Positions 11,990-21,785 of a stretch of 64,000 bases of DNA are shown here, one piece after another. Source of the stretch: Uranotaenia lowii (lineage: Eukaryota > Arthropoda > Insecta > Diptera > Culicidae). The notes below the pieces were generated by a model that saw only the letters and a list, made by a program, of their open reading frames with translations, was not told the origin of the DNA and did no database searches. The stretch is from contig NW_026598478.1 in NCBI RefSeq assembly GCF_029784155.1, forward strand, positions 1 to 64,000, given 5' to 3'. Each line of letters opens with the position of its first letter. The first letter of the stretch is position 1. The position numbers were made by a program, and so were the translations under genes.

Positions 11990-12065
11990 AGTTCCAGTCG
12001 TGAGCTCAACGAGAGCGGTCGGTTTTCGTTTCCTCTCCGGTCGGGTGGATGGTGGAATGGAATGT
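11990..12065 (+). repeat. 76-bp direct repeat, copy B
   Basis: This is the second copy of the GC-rich block at 10587-10662, same strand and same length, 1403 bp downstream. It is followed by different sequence (CGCTGTCGCTGAG) from copy A (ATAACCTTG), so the homology ends sharply on the right in both. Confidence 0.55.
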
Positions 12066-13445
12066 CGCTGTCGCTGAGTTGCAGTTTCAGGTTAACCATA
12101 ATACTTTCAAAAAAATTAGTGTTAACATTATCGCTGTTTCATTACCATCATTCTTAAATATTGAATTTCAGCTTTTAACGGTGCCTGGATTATTAATACC
12201 TATTCCTATTAAAATATCTAATTTTGTTTATCTCATTTTATTTCCGTGAGTATATTTTTATCTTTTGTAAAAATCATGACTTCTAAATTTTTAGTTAGTT
12301 TAACTATTGAATATTATATTTACATCTGTTATTAACGAATTATTATTATTGTGTTATTATGAAAGCAGGAGAAATATCTTTCTCCAATAGGATTCAAATG
12401 CTGAAATTTAAACAATCATGCAAAATTTTGAATTTTTTTTTAATGTTTAACATTTCAGAGTACATCTGTGGGACAGGATGCAAACCACACAGTAAATTGG
12501 TTTCGTAGTAATTTATCGATTTTTTACTAACATATTTATTGGTTCCAGTACCAAAGGATGAACGCAGTGGTTTTTAAATTTTATGAAATAACCTTTTTTT
12601 TTATAAACTCTATGTTTACAGGAGAACGATTCGTGTTTTTTCCGTATTGAAAATTTTAACATTTTCTGTAATTCGTTATATATTTCAACTATCTTTTTTA
12701 TTAATTCGCTTGATTGAGTCACCTTCTGTAGTGTATGTATATATAGGCAGCAAATTGAGATATTTTTAAAACGATGCATCCAGTATAAAGTTTTTTAGTT
12801 TCCGGCATTATATTTTATTATTAAATGTTGTTATGTATAATTGTTTTATGTGACTTCTACATTTACACTCATCGGTTGCAAATGTCATATATTTTTACTC
12901 ACATGATTGATATAGCATTTTATTCTCGATAATCTAGTGATAGCTATCGAATCTTTGTATGCTTCATAAAAATATTCATTTTTCTGCCTTATACAACTGA
13001 TTTCATTAAATAGTTCAAATTATCTTCACAATATGTTATAATGATCGTTGATTAATAATGATTATTATTTTGCATTTTTCATGCTGATTTTATTCATTCA
13101 AAAATTACATTTTTCTTAAATTAAATATAAATTATTTCGATAGCATTCGTTTGTTAGGTTTATGTTAAAAGTTTATATATCAACATAAAAACATTGATTA
13201 ATAATTAACCTTCTTTTCAGCAAATATTTTCGATGGTATTTTATATTATTATTTGATATATTTGATTGTTTTTTTTATATTACTTCGTATTTCATGTATT
13301 ATAAATTATTTCACAATATATTAAAATGTTTTATATTATTTCACATATGATTTTACTATATTATATTTTATTGTATTCTATAACATCATATTTTATTATT
13401 ACAATATTATTCATATTGCCATTATTTCATATTTAAACAATTAGG
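12066..13445. other. Very AT-rich intergenic region, no gene
   Basis: The block is dominated by ATT/TAT words (for example repeated TTATATTATTT around 13240-13420). No gene, RNA or mobile element is recognised. The open frame at 12513-12779 (minus) looks like chance. Confidence 0.4.
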
Positions 13446-13578
13446 GCAGGGGCATCTGGGTATCCTCGTTTTACAAAAAGAGCGGGTTACCGTGTATGCT
13501 AGTACCGTATTGAATACTAGACGTTCCTCAATTTATGTCAAGGGAATTTGGCATGGTTGAGAAAAATAAAGTATTTGA

Positions 13579-14044
13579 TCACTAATAATCAAAGGTTTGA
13601 AGAACCTCTTAGCTGAATGAAACTATTATTTCAAAGTAGTCGAAGATTCCTTTGAATTCAGCTACAGTATTTGAAAGACCCAAATACTAGTATTTCACTA
13701 GCTACTTGCTAGCATCCTCAGTGGGTTATCGACTCATCTAATAAATTTGTTTGGTTCACTAGGCGTGGATGCCATTGTCACTAATAATCAAAGGTTTGAA
13801 GAACCTCTTAGCTGAATGAAACTATTATTTCAAAGTAGTCGAAGATTCCTTTGAATTCAGCTACAGTATTTGAAAGACCCAAATACTAGTATTTCACTAG
13901 CTACTTGCTAGCATCCTCAGTGGGTTATCGACTCGAGTCGATAACCCACTGAGGATGCTAGCAAGTAGCTAGTGAAATACTAGTATTTGGGTCTTTCAAA
14001 TACTGTAGCTGAATTCAAAGGAATCTTCGACTACTTTGAAATAA
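13579..14044. repeat. Direct-plus-inverted triplication (fold-back structure)
   Basis: A 157-bp unit (13579-13735) is repeated directly at 13778-13934. It is followed without any spacer by an inverted copy of its last 110 bp (13935-14044). The centre of symmetry is between 13934 and 13935 within CGACTCGAGTCG. The arms I compared match base for base. The word AGTATTTGATCACT occurs just outside both extremes. There is no coding capacity. It could be a fold-back transposon or the product of template switching during repair. Confidence 0.8.
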
Positions 14045-14378
14045 AAGTATTTGATCACTTTTTGTAAAATAAGAACGCACTCTTTTTTTCGGAAACCTTG
14101 GAGGCGGAATTATAATTTGCATGCTATCGTGGTTAGTCAACAATATGGTTATAGCTTCTCGAGACTTTTCCCCTTTTCACCCTGGATACCGTTAGTGCCT
14201 CTGCTTACGATTCCATTCCATTAGAAGTCTCATTGAGTGGTTATGATTGTGTTGCGTGGTAGCCAAGATGGACGTGTGGGTTATTTTTTTTGCCACAACC
14301 GCGGCGCTGCCGTAAACCCAAGGTGGATACAATACATACATACATATAAAGAATTCGAGAAAAGTCATATCTGACCGT

Positions 14379-14651
14379 TGTAGTGATTATAGTAAAATAA
14401 GTATTTATGATGAAAATGAGTAAGTATGAATTATGAGTATCATTTCAGTTGATATGAATATAATTCCGAAAAATGACTTAAAGCTGCGTATCGTGTAATA
14501 ATAGAACGAAACTGAACGAAAGCGCAACGAAAAAGGAGACAGCCGATTAAGCGTCAGTCTGTTAACGAAACTTGAGATTAACGGTCGCGTTTTTCGGAAG
14601 TGAAAATATTTCGGAAATTTATATCCGAATAATTTACTGAGAAGTACGACA
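14379..14651 (+). repeat. 5' LTR
   Basis: The LTR is 273 bp, starts TGTAGTGATTATAGT and ends TACGACA. It must contain the promoter and polyadenylation signals for the element. The U3/R/U5 limits cannot be placed from sequence alone. Confidence 0.9.
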
Positions 14652-14652
14652 A

Positions 14653-14666
14653 TGGCGCAGTCGGTA
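14653..14666 (+). promoter_or_regulatory. Primer-binding site (tRNA-Ser type)
   Basis: TGGCGCAGTCGGTA lies one base after the 5' LTR. Plus-strand TGG is complementary to the CCA end of a tRNA, and TGGCGCAGTCGG is the form known in Drosophila 17.6/297-like elements that use tRNA-Ser. Confidence 0.8.
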
Positions 14667-14683
14667 AGTGGACCAATTCCGTA

Positions 14684-15305
14684 ATTCCGATGAAGGAATC
14701 GGAATCGTTTGAAAACTCCGGTAAAAGACTCGGATGATTTTTTTTCCGATGAAAGACTCGGATAAATTTATATATTTCGATGTAAGACTCGAAAAGTTAT
14801 TCATATTCCCGATGCAAGACTCGGATATGATATTCCGATGAAAGACTCGGTAAGTGGATCAATTATGTAATTCCGATGAAAGATTCGGAGCGTTTGGATA
14901 CTCCGATGAAAGACTCGGATGATTTTTTTTTCAACGAAAGACTCAGATATATTTAGATGTTTCGAAACGTAATTATAATCCGATGCAAGACTCGGGCTTT
15001 GATTCGGTATTCCGATGAAAGACTCGGATCGATAAAAGACTCGGATGTGGATGAGATATTCCAATGGAAGACTCCGAAGAGTTTTGAAATCTCGATTATT
15101 GTTTTGGTAATTCCGATGCAAGACTCGGATCAATCTTGATATCCCGATGAAAGACTCGGATTGTGATTCGATATTAAGATGAAAAACTCAGTTGAGATTT
15201 GATTTCACGATTATTGTTTTGGTTATGCCGATGAAAGACTCGAATATGGTCACACACAACTCTTGATTTGATGAAAAGTCTATCTCCGGTGATAGATTCC
15301 GGAAA
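14684..15305 (+). repeat. Array of about 17-18 hairpin units, consensus TCCGATGAAAGACTCGGA
   Basis: Each unit has the form TCCGA-TGAAAGAC-TCGGA, where the flanks are reverse complements (a 5-6 bp stem) around a conserved 8-nt loop. Units begin near 14686, 14717, 14744, 14775, 14807, 14833, 14871, 14902, 14931, 14979, 15010, 15029, 15059, 15111, 15142, 15172, 15226 and, with a CCGG stem, 15286. Spacing is irregular, mostly 25-50 bp. Some stem changes are compensated: the unit at 14775 has TTTCGA paired with TCGAAA, and that at 15286 has TCCGG paired with CCGGA. Others (14931, 15059, 15172) are degraded. The first unit and its PBS-side flank (TCGGTAAGTGGACCAATT) are duplicated again at about 14847. 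Confidence 0.85.
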
Positions 15306-16474
15306 TTAAAAAAATGGGAATTTATGGTTCGACGAGGGATTCAAACGACAAAAGTGATGAATACGTCGCGTCGGTTTATATTTAAATGAAAGATTCTGAA
15401 TCAGAATATTGAGATGCTGAGTGGAAGAAGCATTTGGGATTATCAAATATGGGAACTTATTTTTCCAAGAATCTGCCGAAAAATTATAACTGATTAATAT
15501 CAGAGGAAGACTGAGAATAGTTCAGAACATTTCTATCTGATGAAACACATAGAAAATAAGGATGAGGATTGATGCAAAACTCGAATGACAAAACTTGATA
15601 ATACGGGTTATATTCATACGGAGGACTCTGAATATTGAGATGATGAATCTATCTTTGATGGAAATCTCAGAATTGAAAGAGAGTTTTGATATTATTTGAT
15701 ATTTGATGGAAATCTCAGAATTGAAAGAGAGTTTTGATATTATTTGATAAATAAATTATTCGGTTAATATTCAGATTAAAAAAAAACTGACCGATACAGG
15801 ATATCGAGATGATGGCTCACTGAAGAGTCTTTTTTCCTATGCAAGACTCAATATATCAAAAATAAGATTTCATGCTTCGATGAGAATATTAAAACAAAAA
15901 TTGACAAATATTCCGGCTCTTAAAAAATGAATACCGGATTCTGTTGATCAACTTTGGAGATAATAGTCGCATTTAAAATCGAAAAACGCAACAAGGAGAA
16001 AAGAGAGGAAAAACAAATAGCAGGAGAGAGAACAGAGTAAAAAAAGTTAAGAAATTATAGCAAACGATGAAAAAAATAAAATTAAAAGTAGAAGACAAAA
16101 ACAGGTTAAGATCGAACAGAGAAGTGGATAAAAGGATTAATAAATGGAAAACAAATAAGTAGAAAAAAGAAATGCAACATGAAATAAAGTTTGGGACAAG
16201 ATTTAGTCTTAAAAAAAAATAAGATGAAAATATGCGAAGAAAAAAAAGGAGAAAACAAAGAATAGCTGAAAAGTGTGTTTATAACACACAAGGTAAAAAA
16301 AAAGAAAAGAGAAATGAAAAAATAGTGTCAACATGCTAAGAAAATAAAAATAAGAGAAGAGAAAATTTTAGAGTTATATATTATCATGGTTCTAAACAAA
16401 ATGATATTTTTAATTAAAAATTTCAGTGTACATTCAATCGAACTAAGCTTTTGAAGGGTAGAGACGAGGGGTAA

Positions 16475-16747
16475 TGTAGTGATTATAGTAAAATAAGTAT
16501 TTATGATGAAAATGAGTAAGTATGAATTATGAGTATCATTTCAGTTGATATGAATATAATTCCGAAAAATGACTTAAAGCTGCGTATCGTGTAATAATAG
16601 AACGAAACTGAACGAAAGCGCAACGAAAAAGGAGACAGCCGATTAAGCGTCAGTCTGTTAACAAAACTTGAGATTAACGGTCGCGTTTTTCGGAAGTGAA
16701 AATATTTCGGAAATTTATATCCGAATAATTTACTGAGAAGTACGACA
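16475..16747 (+). repeat. 3' LTR
   Basis: This is a 273-bp copy of the 5' LTR, with one substitution seen. It is preceded by the purine-rich tract GAGACGAGGGGTAA and followed by the ACCGT target duplication. Confidence 0.9.
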
Positions 16748-17735
16748 ACCGTGATAGCCAGATATTTTCAAAACTTCCCGGATTTTACCCGGGTTTATGT
16801 ATTATTTGCTTAGTCAAATAAAAAAACTCGAATTTCTTTCAAAAATGTTTAGATTTTGAGTTACAAAACGATTTTTAAGAGTAAATTTTAAAATGAACAT
16901 CACCAGCCACCTATTTTGACTTGTTTTGTCCCGCAGATTTCACTGGTTGGCCGTTCGCCGAATAACTTATCTCACTTTGTATTCAATCTTTGAAATCCGT
17001 TTCGAATTGACTTGGTAGGCTGTGGCCGTAGATGACGGTTGTGTTTTTTTGGCTGGAAATTTTTCAAGACTCTCGAAATATTAATTCAAAAGTTTATTTT
17101 GAGCCTGAAAGTTAGGAAATGTGACAAGAAACACATTTACCTACTATCAAGGTTGTCCGATAACAACCGGAGCGTGATCCAGATCGTGTTGCTCGATATA
17201 AATTTTCAGAATTGGAAGTTAAATCCCCCCCAATGAGGGTCCAAAAATGTCAGTCTTTTATAAACTCAAAATTTTAAATTATTACTTAAATTTTGATGAA
17301 CGATTAAGACGAATCAAGAGTAACAACCTCGACTCAGAACTAAGGCCAAACGTCGAAATCTTATTCCAGGTCCATAATTCTACTACAGTTTTTCAAAAAT
17401 GTTCTCACTTGTTGATAGATAAAAAACGGATTTGCTCTGCCGGAAAAAAATTGGTGAGCCTAGATTTTAATCGTTTTCGATGTTCTATGGTTCCAAATTA
17501 AAAAAAAATACAAAATATGTTGTTTGTGACCGAATTGTGAAATCTGTATCCAGTTTATTATTCTTAGTTTTCATCAAACTTTTTTTTTTCTTCATTATAG
17601 AGACTTTATCAAACTTAAATTAGGATCGTTTTCCATGCTTGAAACTCATTATTCCGGAATATTAAAAGACAATATTTGAAATAAAAAACCATACAGCGTT
17701 GCGATGAATCGAATATTCAATCTCTAGCCTTGAGA
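16748..17735. other. Intergenic region between two retroelements
   Basis: After the ACCGT duplication the sequence contains no recognised gene. The open frames at 17039-17236 and 17247-17501 carry no domain I know. The right part abuts the decayed non-LTR retrotransposon on the minus strand. Confidence 0.35.
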
Positions 17736-17739
17736 GCAT

Positions 17740-18324
17740 TGACCTGTTTTGGTCCGTTCAGACTCGAAGGTAGTGTTTACGGGCTTTGCGAACTATGTTG
17801 CGGCTCTTCCGTAACTCAGAATTCCATCAAGGGAGCTAGTAAGGCTGGTGTCGGTGTAGTCGTTTAGGCGGCGTGTGAATGCGTAAGACGTCCCAGAGAT
17901 GATCATAGAAGGTTGATACAGAAACATGGATGTTCAGTTCTTCGAAAAGTATTTGCCTTGTGTCCTGTAACTTTTCCATAACACGGTCGGTATCACAGTG
18001 CATAAAATCTAGATTTAGTCTATGCGGGCTAACAGGATCCGTAAGCTCGTTAGAAAAATAGTCGAGCAGTAAAACAGTAGGATGATGATGTCGGTCGGTA
18101 TTAAAAATTGCATTTGAAGGGTGTAAAATATCAGCTAAATCGGGGTTATTCACAAACAGAAGGTCTAGAATTCTACTATACACAACTGAGACAACCCTCA
18201 GGCTCTCGTCGATTCTATGACTCCTGCTCCTGCTCGGTGGAGTCGTTCACTGGTAAAAACCCATCTGCATCCTCGTCGAAAGTACAAAGCAAATTCGGTA
18301 GGTACGACGATTATATCATTACTA
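17740..18324 (-). pseudogene. Non-LTR retrotransposon endonuclease fragment (3' half)
   Basis: On the minus strand the translation reads SRILDLLFVNNPDLADI and NTDRHHHPTVLLLDY, followed by PPKRLHRHQPY and SELRKSRNIVRKARKHYL. These are the end of the apurinic-like endonuclease and the linker to reverse transcriptase of Jockey-type insect elements. Upstream, in other frames, TFDEDADGFLPVNDST matches the preceding endonuclease segment. Frameshifts and stops show it is dead. It is continued at 20398 on the other side of the LTR element at 18330-20397, which split it. Confidence 0.75.
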
Positions 18325-18329
18325 CTAAC

Positions 18330-18601
18330 TGTAGAGGCAACACTCAATAAAAACGACGGGTTGAGTTTTGAGCAGTATCCACGAATACCGTCTAGATACG
18401 AGCGATAGGAGGATAGGATAGGAGATAGGAGCGAACAAAACGAGAGAAACTGTGGTGGTCTATGTATGTCCATGATAGAAAGTCAGTTGGTCAAGTAATC
18501 GAGTGTCGTGTAAAAGAACATTAAAGAGTGATTTAAAGTTGAAAGTGAGTTTTTATTATAAACCCGAAAACCCGGATTCAACGGAAAGCGACGTTGTTAC
18601 A
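18330..18601 (+). repeat. 5' LTR of the decayed gypsy element
   Basis: The 272-bp LTR contains an extra GATAGGAGGATAGGA-type duplication that is absent from the 3' LTR. Confidence 0.88.
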
Positions 18602-18705
18602 ATTTTGGCGCAGCCAGTACGATCGACAAGGTACGTTGGTGGTGGTACTGGTGTGTAAAATTTTTTTCTCCAAAATGGCGTCTAAATTTAAGCATTCGTA
18701 CCAGC

Positions 18706-19131
18706 TGTCGTTGTTTTGGATTTTTCGATCCAAAAGATCCAATCGAATTATATGTTGACGCATCCCCTGTAGGGTTAGAAGTGGTACTCACCCAAAGAAA
18801 TGCATCTGGTACGGCCCGAATTATTAGTTTTGCCTCCAAAGGATTGACAAAGGCAGAAAGAGTCTATCCACAAACCCAGCGTGAGGCTTTGTCCGTTGTT
18901 TGGGCCGTTGAAAAATTTTACCCTTATCTTTTCGGAGCTACTTTCACTATCTTCACAGACCACAAGACTCTGGAATTTATCTATGGAGGCAAACATCAGG
19001 ACGGGAAAAGAGCATGCTCTCGAGCAGAAGGATGGGCCTTACGCCTTCAACCCTACAACTTTTCGGTGAGACATATTCCTGGTGTTTCCAACATTTCTGA
19101 TGTTTTGTCTCGTTTATGTGAAGGATCTTAA
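18706..19131 (+). pseudogene. Gypsy RNase H domain remnant
   Basis: The reading frame shows PIELYVDASPVGLEVVLTQ, then RIISFASKGLTKAERVYPQT, REALSVVWAVEKFYPYLFG, FTIFTDHKTLEFIYGG and VRHIPGVSNISDVLSR. This is the tethered RNase H region typical of Ty3/gypsy polyproteins, including the DAS, TxRE and TDHK motifs. It ends in a stop at 19129-19131, where an intact polyprotein would run into integrase. The reverse transcriptase that should precede it is deleted. Confidence 0.85.
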
Positions 19132-20056
19132 AATGCATTTGATGAGTCAACTGAACACTACTTGTTTGCTATTGGTGAAACTCCTATGGCCATAACGCTC
19201 GAACTTATGCCATATTCGTTTTCATCTGGTGGAAAGATGGTTGTGCACCAACCGCTGTCATCTTCATATAAAAAAAACGTTTTGACAGCACTTGGTGCAC
19301 TACCGGTGCACCACCAGGATGAAAACGAATATGGCATTATTCAATCCGAGACCACCAATGATGAGGATCTAAAAAAGGTGATGAATGCTATCGAAACTGG
19401 AAATTGGTCAGTCGTTATCAGGCTTTTGCAAAAGAATTTGGTATAATCAACGGAATAGTAGTGAGAAAAGATCGCATAATCCTACCAAAAAAACTCCAGG
19501 CTAAAGCTTTGAACATAGCCCATCGGGGTCACCCCGGTGTTGTTACCATGAGGAGGAATTTGAGAGAATTAGTTTGGTGACCAAAACAGATCCAGCTTGG
19601 TACCGTGACGATGACATTCGCGACAAAGATGCAATCCAGAAATTCAAAGGCAAGCTTTATGCAGATATGCGGAGAAAAGCGAAAACCTCTAACATTTCTG
19701 ATGGTGATGAAGTGATGATTAAGAATTACGAGAGCGGCAAATTAGAGCCAAAGTTTAAGATGAAAAAATTTAAGGTCATCACAAGACAGGGCGGCGAAGT
19801 TACTGTCCAGAGTCAAGAAGGAGTGAAATATCGTCGACCAGTGTCCCATGTTAAGAAATGGCCATCATCGTCTAAGATAGACGATTCAGTTTCGGATTCG
19901 TCGGCATCTTCTTCGGATGAATCTACAGAGGGCCCAGAAATCTCTTCACCACTCAAAAGGAAACAAGTTTCATCAAATCATAATGATGATTCAGAAATAC
20001 AAGCTTCTAAACTATCTAAGAGAACAATTCGAATTCCCCAAAAGTATAAGGATTAG
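19132..20056 (+). pseudogene. Gypsy integrase remnant with catalytic core deleted
   Basis: The segment at about 19400-19580 encodes KDRIILPKKLQAKALNIAHR and GHPGVVTMRRNLRELVW, the HHCC zinc-binding start of integrase. It jumps directly to WYRDDDIRDKDAIQKFK and the C-terminal region (19574-20056) with DGDEVMIKNYESGKLEPKFK and YRRPVSHVKKW, a chromatin-binding-like tail. The D,D-35-E core is missing. The peptide ends in an acidic Ser-rich stretch and a stop at 20054-20056. Confidence 0.75.
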
Positions 20057-20142
20057 GTAATGTATAATATATTTATCCACACTTAATTTTTTTTTCTTTC
20101 CCTCTTTTATGTTTTAATATTTTTTTCGCAGAAGAAAAGGGA

Positions 20143-20397
20143 TGTAGAGGCAACACTGCTCCATCAATAAAGATGACGGGTTGAGTTTTAAGCAGTATCC
20201 GCGAATACCGACTAGATACGAGAGGAGCGAACAAAACGAGAGAAACTGTGGTGGTCTATGTATGTCCATGATAGAAAGTCAGTTGGTCAAGTAATCGAGT
20301 GTCGTGCGGAAAAACATTAAAGAGTGATTTAAAGTTGAAAGTGAGTTTTTATTATAAACCCGAAAACCCGGATTCAACGAAAAGCGACATTGTTACA
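20143..20397 (+). repeat. 3' LTR of the decayed gypsy element
   Basis: This 255-bp LTR pairs with 18330-18601. It is followed by the CTAAC duplication. Confidence 0.88.
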
Positions 20398-20525
20398 CTA
20401 ACCATATTCATCAGGAATTCGAGAGCAGACATGTGAGACGCATACATGGCAGTTTCGTTGTTTGGACTAAAATTGGTCACAGCCTGGTATCGCCACCGAG
20501 GCTACGTCTATACCATGGAGGATCT
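20398..20525 (-). pseudogene. Non-LTR endonuclease fragment (5' half, interrupted)
   Basis: On the minus strand the frame encodes ETAMYASHMSALEFLMNMV, matching the part of Jockey-type endonucleases that comes before the GDFN-like motif. Removing 18330-20397 and one CTAAC makes this read directly into SSNDIIVVPTEFALY on the other side, which supports a single older element later split by the LTR insertion. Confidence 0.65.
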
Positions 20526-21150
20526 CTTAAAACCCCCTATTAAAACCTTTTAAAACCTTTGGAATTCTGTAAAACTCCTTTAAATGCAGTTATCTATTCA
20601 AATAATTTGTAGAAGCATTATTATTCACTTTTACACAGTAATTTTTTTTAAATAATCTTATTTTTATTGAAAAACTCAAGTGGTGCTATTCTTATTTCGC
20701 ACCCCTTTTTTCACAATTTTGGTCCTCAACGCCAATTGCTACGTCCAAAAAAAGTAAACTTATGCTTGAATAATCCGTTAAGCAATTCAGAAAAATTTTT
20801 TCGTCATTTTCAATCTTCAATATTTCAACAAGCAAAACACATAGTGGTGCTATTCTTATTTCGCTCACTGTATACCTAAGTATCTTTTAGATCCTTTGCT
20901 CAAATTGCATTTGAAAGCTATCGGAAAATGATAAAATAAAAACCATTTTTTGTGATAGGTAGTGCTCATATTGGGCTATTTGAATCCTCTGAAAACGGGT
21001 TTTGTTTACTTTGTCTTTGATACCCTTTTCACATGTGATATATTTATTAGCAGTGAAGTAGGAACTGTTGGTAGAGTCAATTTTCATTACCGAGGGATGT
21101 GTTCAATATTATTAAATAAGTAGATCGTGTAATTGTTTTTTTTTATAAAT
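20526..21150. other. Intergenic with a short direct repeat
   Basis: A 21-bp word beginning GTGGTGCTATTC occurs exactly at 20680-20700 and again at 20844-20864, the second followed by TCACTGTA. This resembles a MITE terminal motif duplicated within one element. No gene is recognised. Confidence 0.4.
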
Positions 21151-21154
21151 AACC

Positions 21155-21785
21155 ATATATTTTATTCAACACGACTTTTACAGATCAAAATCAACAACAA
21201 ATTTTACATCTAAATATATGTATCTTATTTACACATTAAATACGAATCTTCATCCAATCGTCCGAATCATTTCTTCCTCACGAAAAAAAAACATTGTGAA
21301 TTTTCTCACGTTTCTGGCTAGTTTTACTTTCAATTCATCTAATTACGCTCAAGATTGTTACAAGCTAGCTTCACTTAAATAATTTTGATTTTTCAAACCA
21401 CTTTGGCTCCGATTGTGTTTTTTGTTTTGTTTTGTTTGCATTGCATTATGCTGGTAAATATGGTCCAATTTGACGAATTACACTTGGTAAGGAAATGGAA
21501 TTCTAGAAAGATTTTAACGACTAAAGGATCTAAATTGCTACAGACACATATTTGCATCTCTAACCCTACTATTCATTTGTCCCACGTTTTCTACGATCTA
21601 TCAAACAAACTGACTACTAAAAGTGAATAATACTAATCGAATTCTGATGCTTTTTCGTAAAACTTCCGTACAAAACGACGTGCCTTTGTTTGTGCTTTGT
21701 AAGGTTTGAATTGCGGTAACGGATCTTTACTGTCGCTAAAATGCTCGGGATACGGTGCAGAATGTATGTTTTTTTTTAAGTTTAT
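21155..21785 (-). CDS. Candidate 3'-terminal exon of an unidentified gene (CDS 21633-21785)
   Basis: On the minus strand the frame from about 21785 down to the stop at 21635-21633 encodes IHSAPYPEHFSDSKDPLPQF, then KPYKAQTKARRFVRKFYEK and ASEFD. The composition and codon structure look like a real conserved C-terminus, although I cannot name it. Possible acceptors are CATAACAG at 21786 or CATTTTAG near 21738. The stop is followed by about 480 bp of AT-rich sequence with an AATAAA signal near 21160, consistent with a 3' UTR. No upstream exon was found, so it may belong to a gene with a long intron or be a relic. Confidence 0.4.

Larger units (their letters stand above)
14379..16747 (+). mobile_element. 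Non-autonomous LTR retrotransposon with a hairpin-array leader
   Basis: A complete 2369-bp element is present: two 273-bp LTRs (14379-14651 and 16475-16747) that begin TG and end CA, and a 5-bp target duplication ACCGT (14374-14378 and 16748-16752). A primer-binding site TGGCGCAGTCGGTA lies one base after the 5' LTR, and a purine-rich tract GAGACGAGGGGTAA sits before the 3' LTR. Reading the LTRs against each other I saw one difference (GTTAACGAAAC against GTTAACAAAAC), so the insertion is recent. The 1.8-kb interior has no gag or pol frame and must depend on proteins from elsewhere. The leader is a tandem array of small hairpins (separate entry). The primer-site type matches insect Ty3/gypsy elements primed by tRNA-Ser. 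Confidence 0.9.
18330..20397 (+). mobile_element. Decayed Ty3/gypsy LTR retrotransposon, internally deleted
   Basis: LTRs at 18330-18601 (272 bp) and 20143-20397 (255 bp) start TGTAGAGGCAACACT and end GTTACA. A 5-bp target duplication CTAAC flanks the element (18325-18329 and 20398-20402). TGGCGCAGCCAGTAC follows the 5' LTR as a primer site, and GAAGAAAAGGGA precedes the 3' LTR. The LTRs differ by several substitutions and indels, so it is older than the element at 14379. Gag, protease and most of the reverse transcriptase are missing. RNase H and pieces of integrase remain. Confidence 0.88.

Noticed and set aside
13446..14210. hAT-like ends CAGGGGCATCTGGGTATCC and inverted CAGAGGCACTAACGGTATCC
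   Set aside because: The ends are similar, but the 8-bp flanks do not match, so I cannot claim one element around the fold-back structure.
14684..15305. CRISPR-like appearance of regularly repeated short units
   Set aside because: The units lie in a retrotransposon leader in a eukaryotic genome, the spacing is irregular and the spacers are not unique sequences of constant length.
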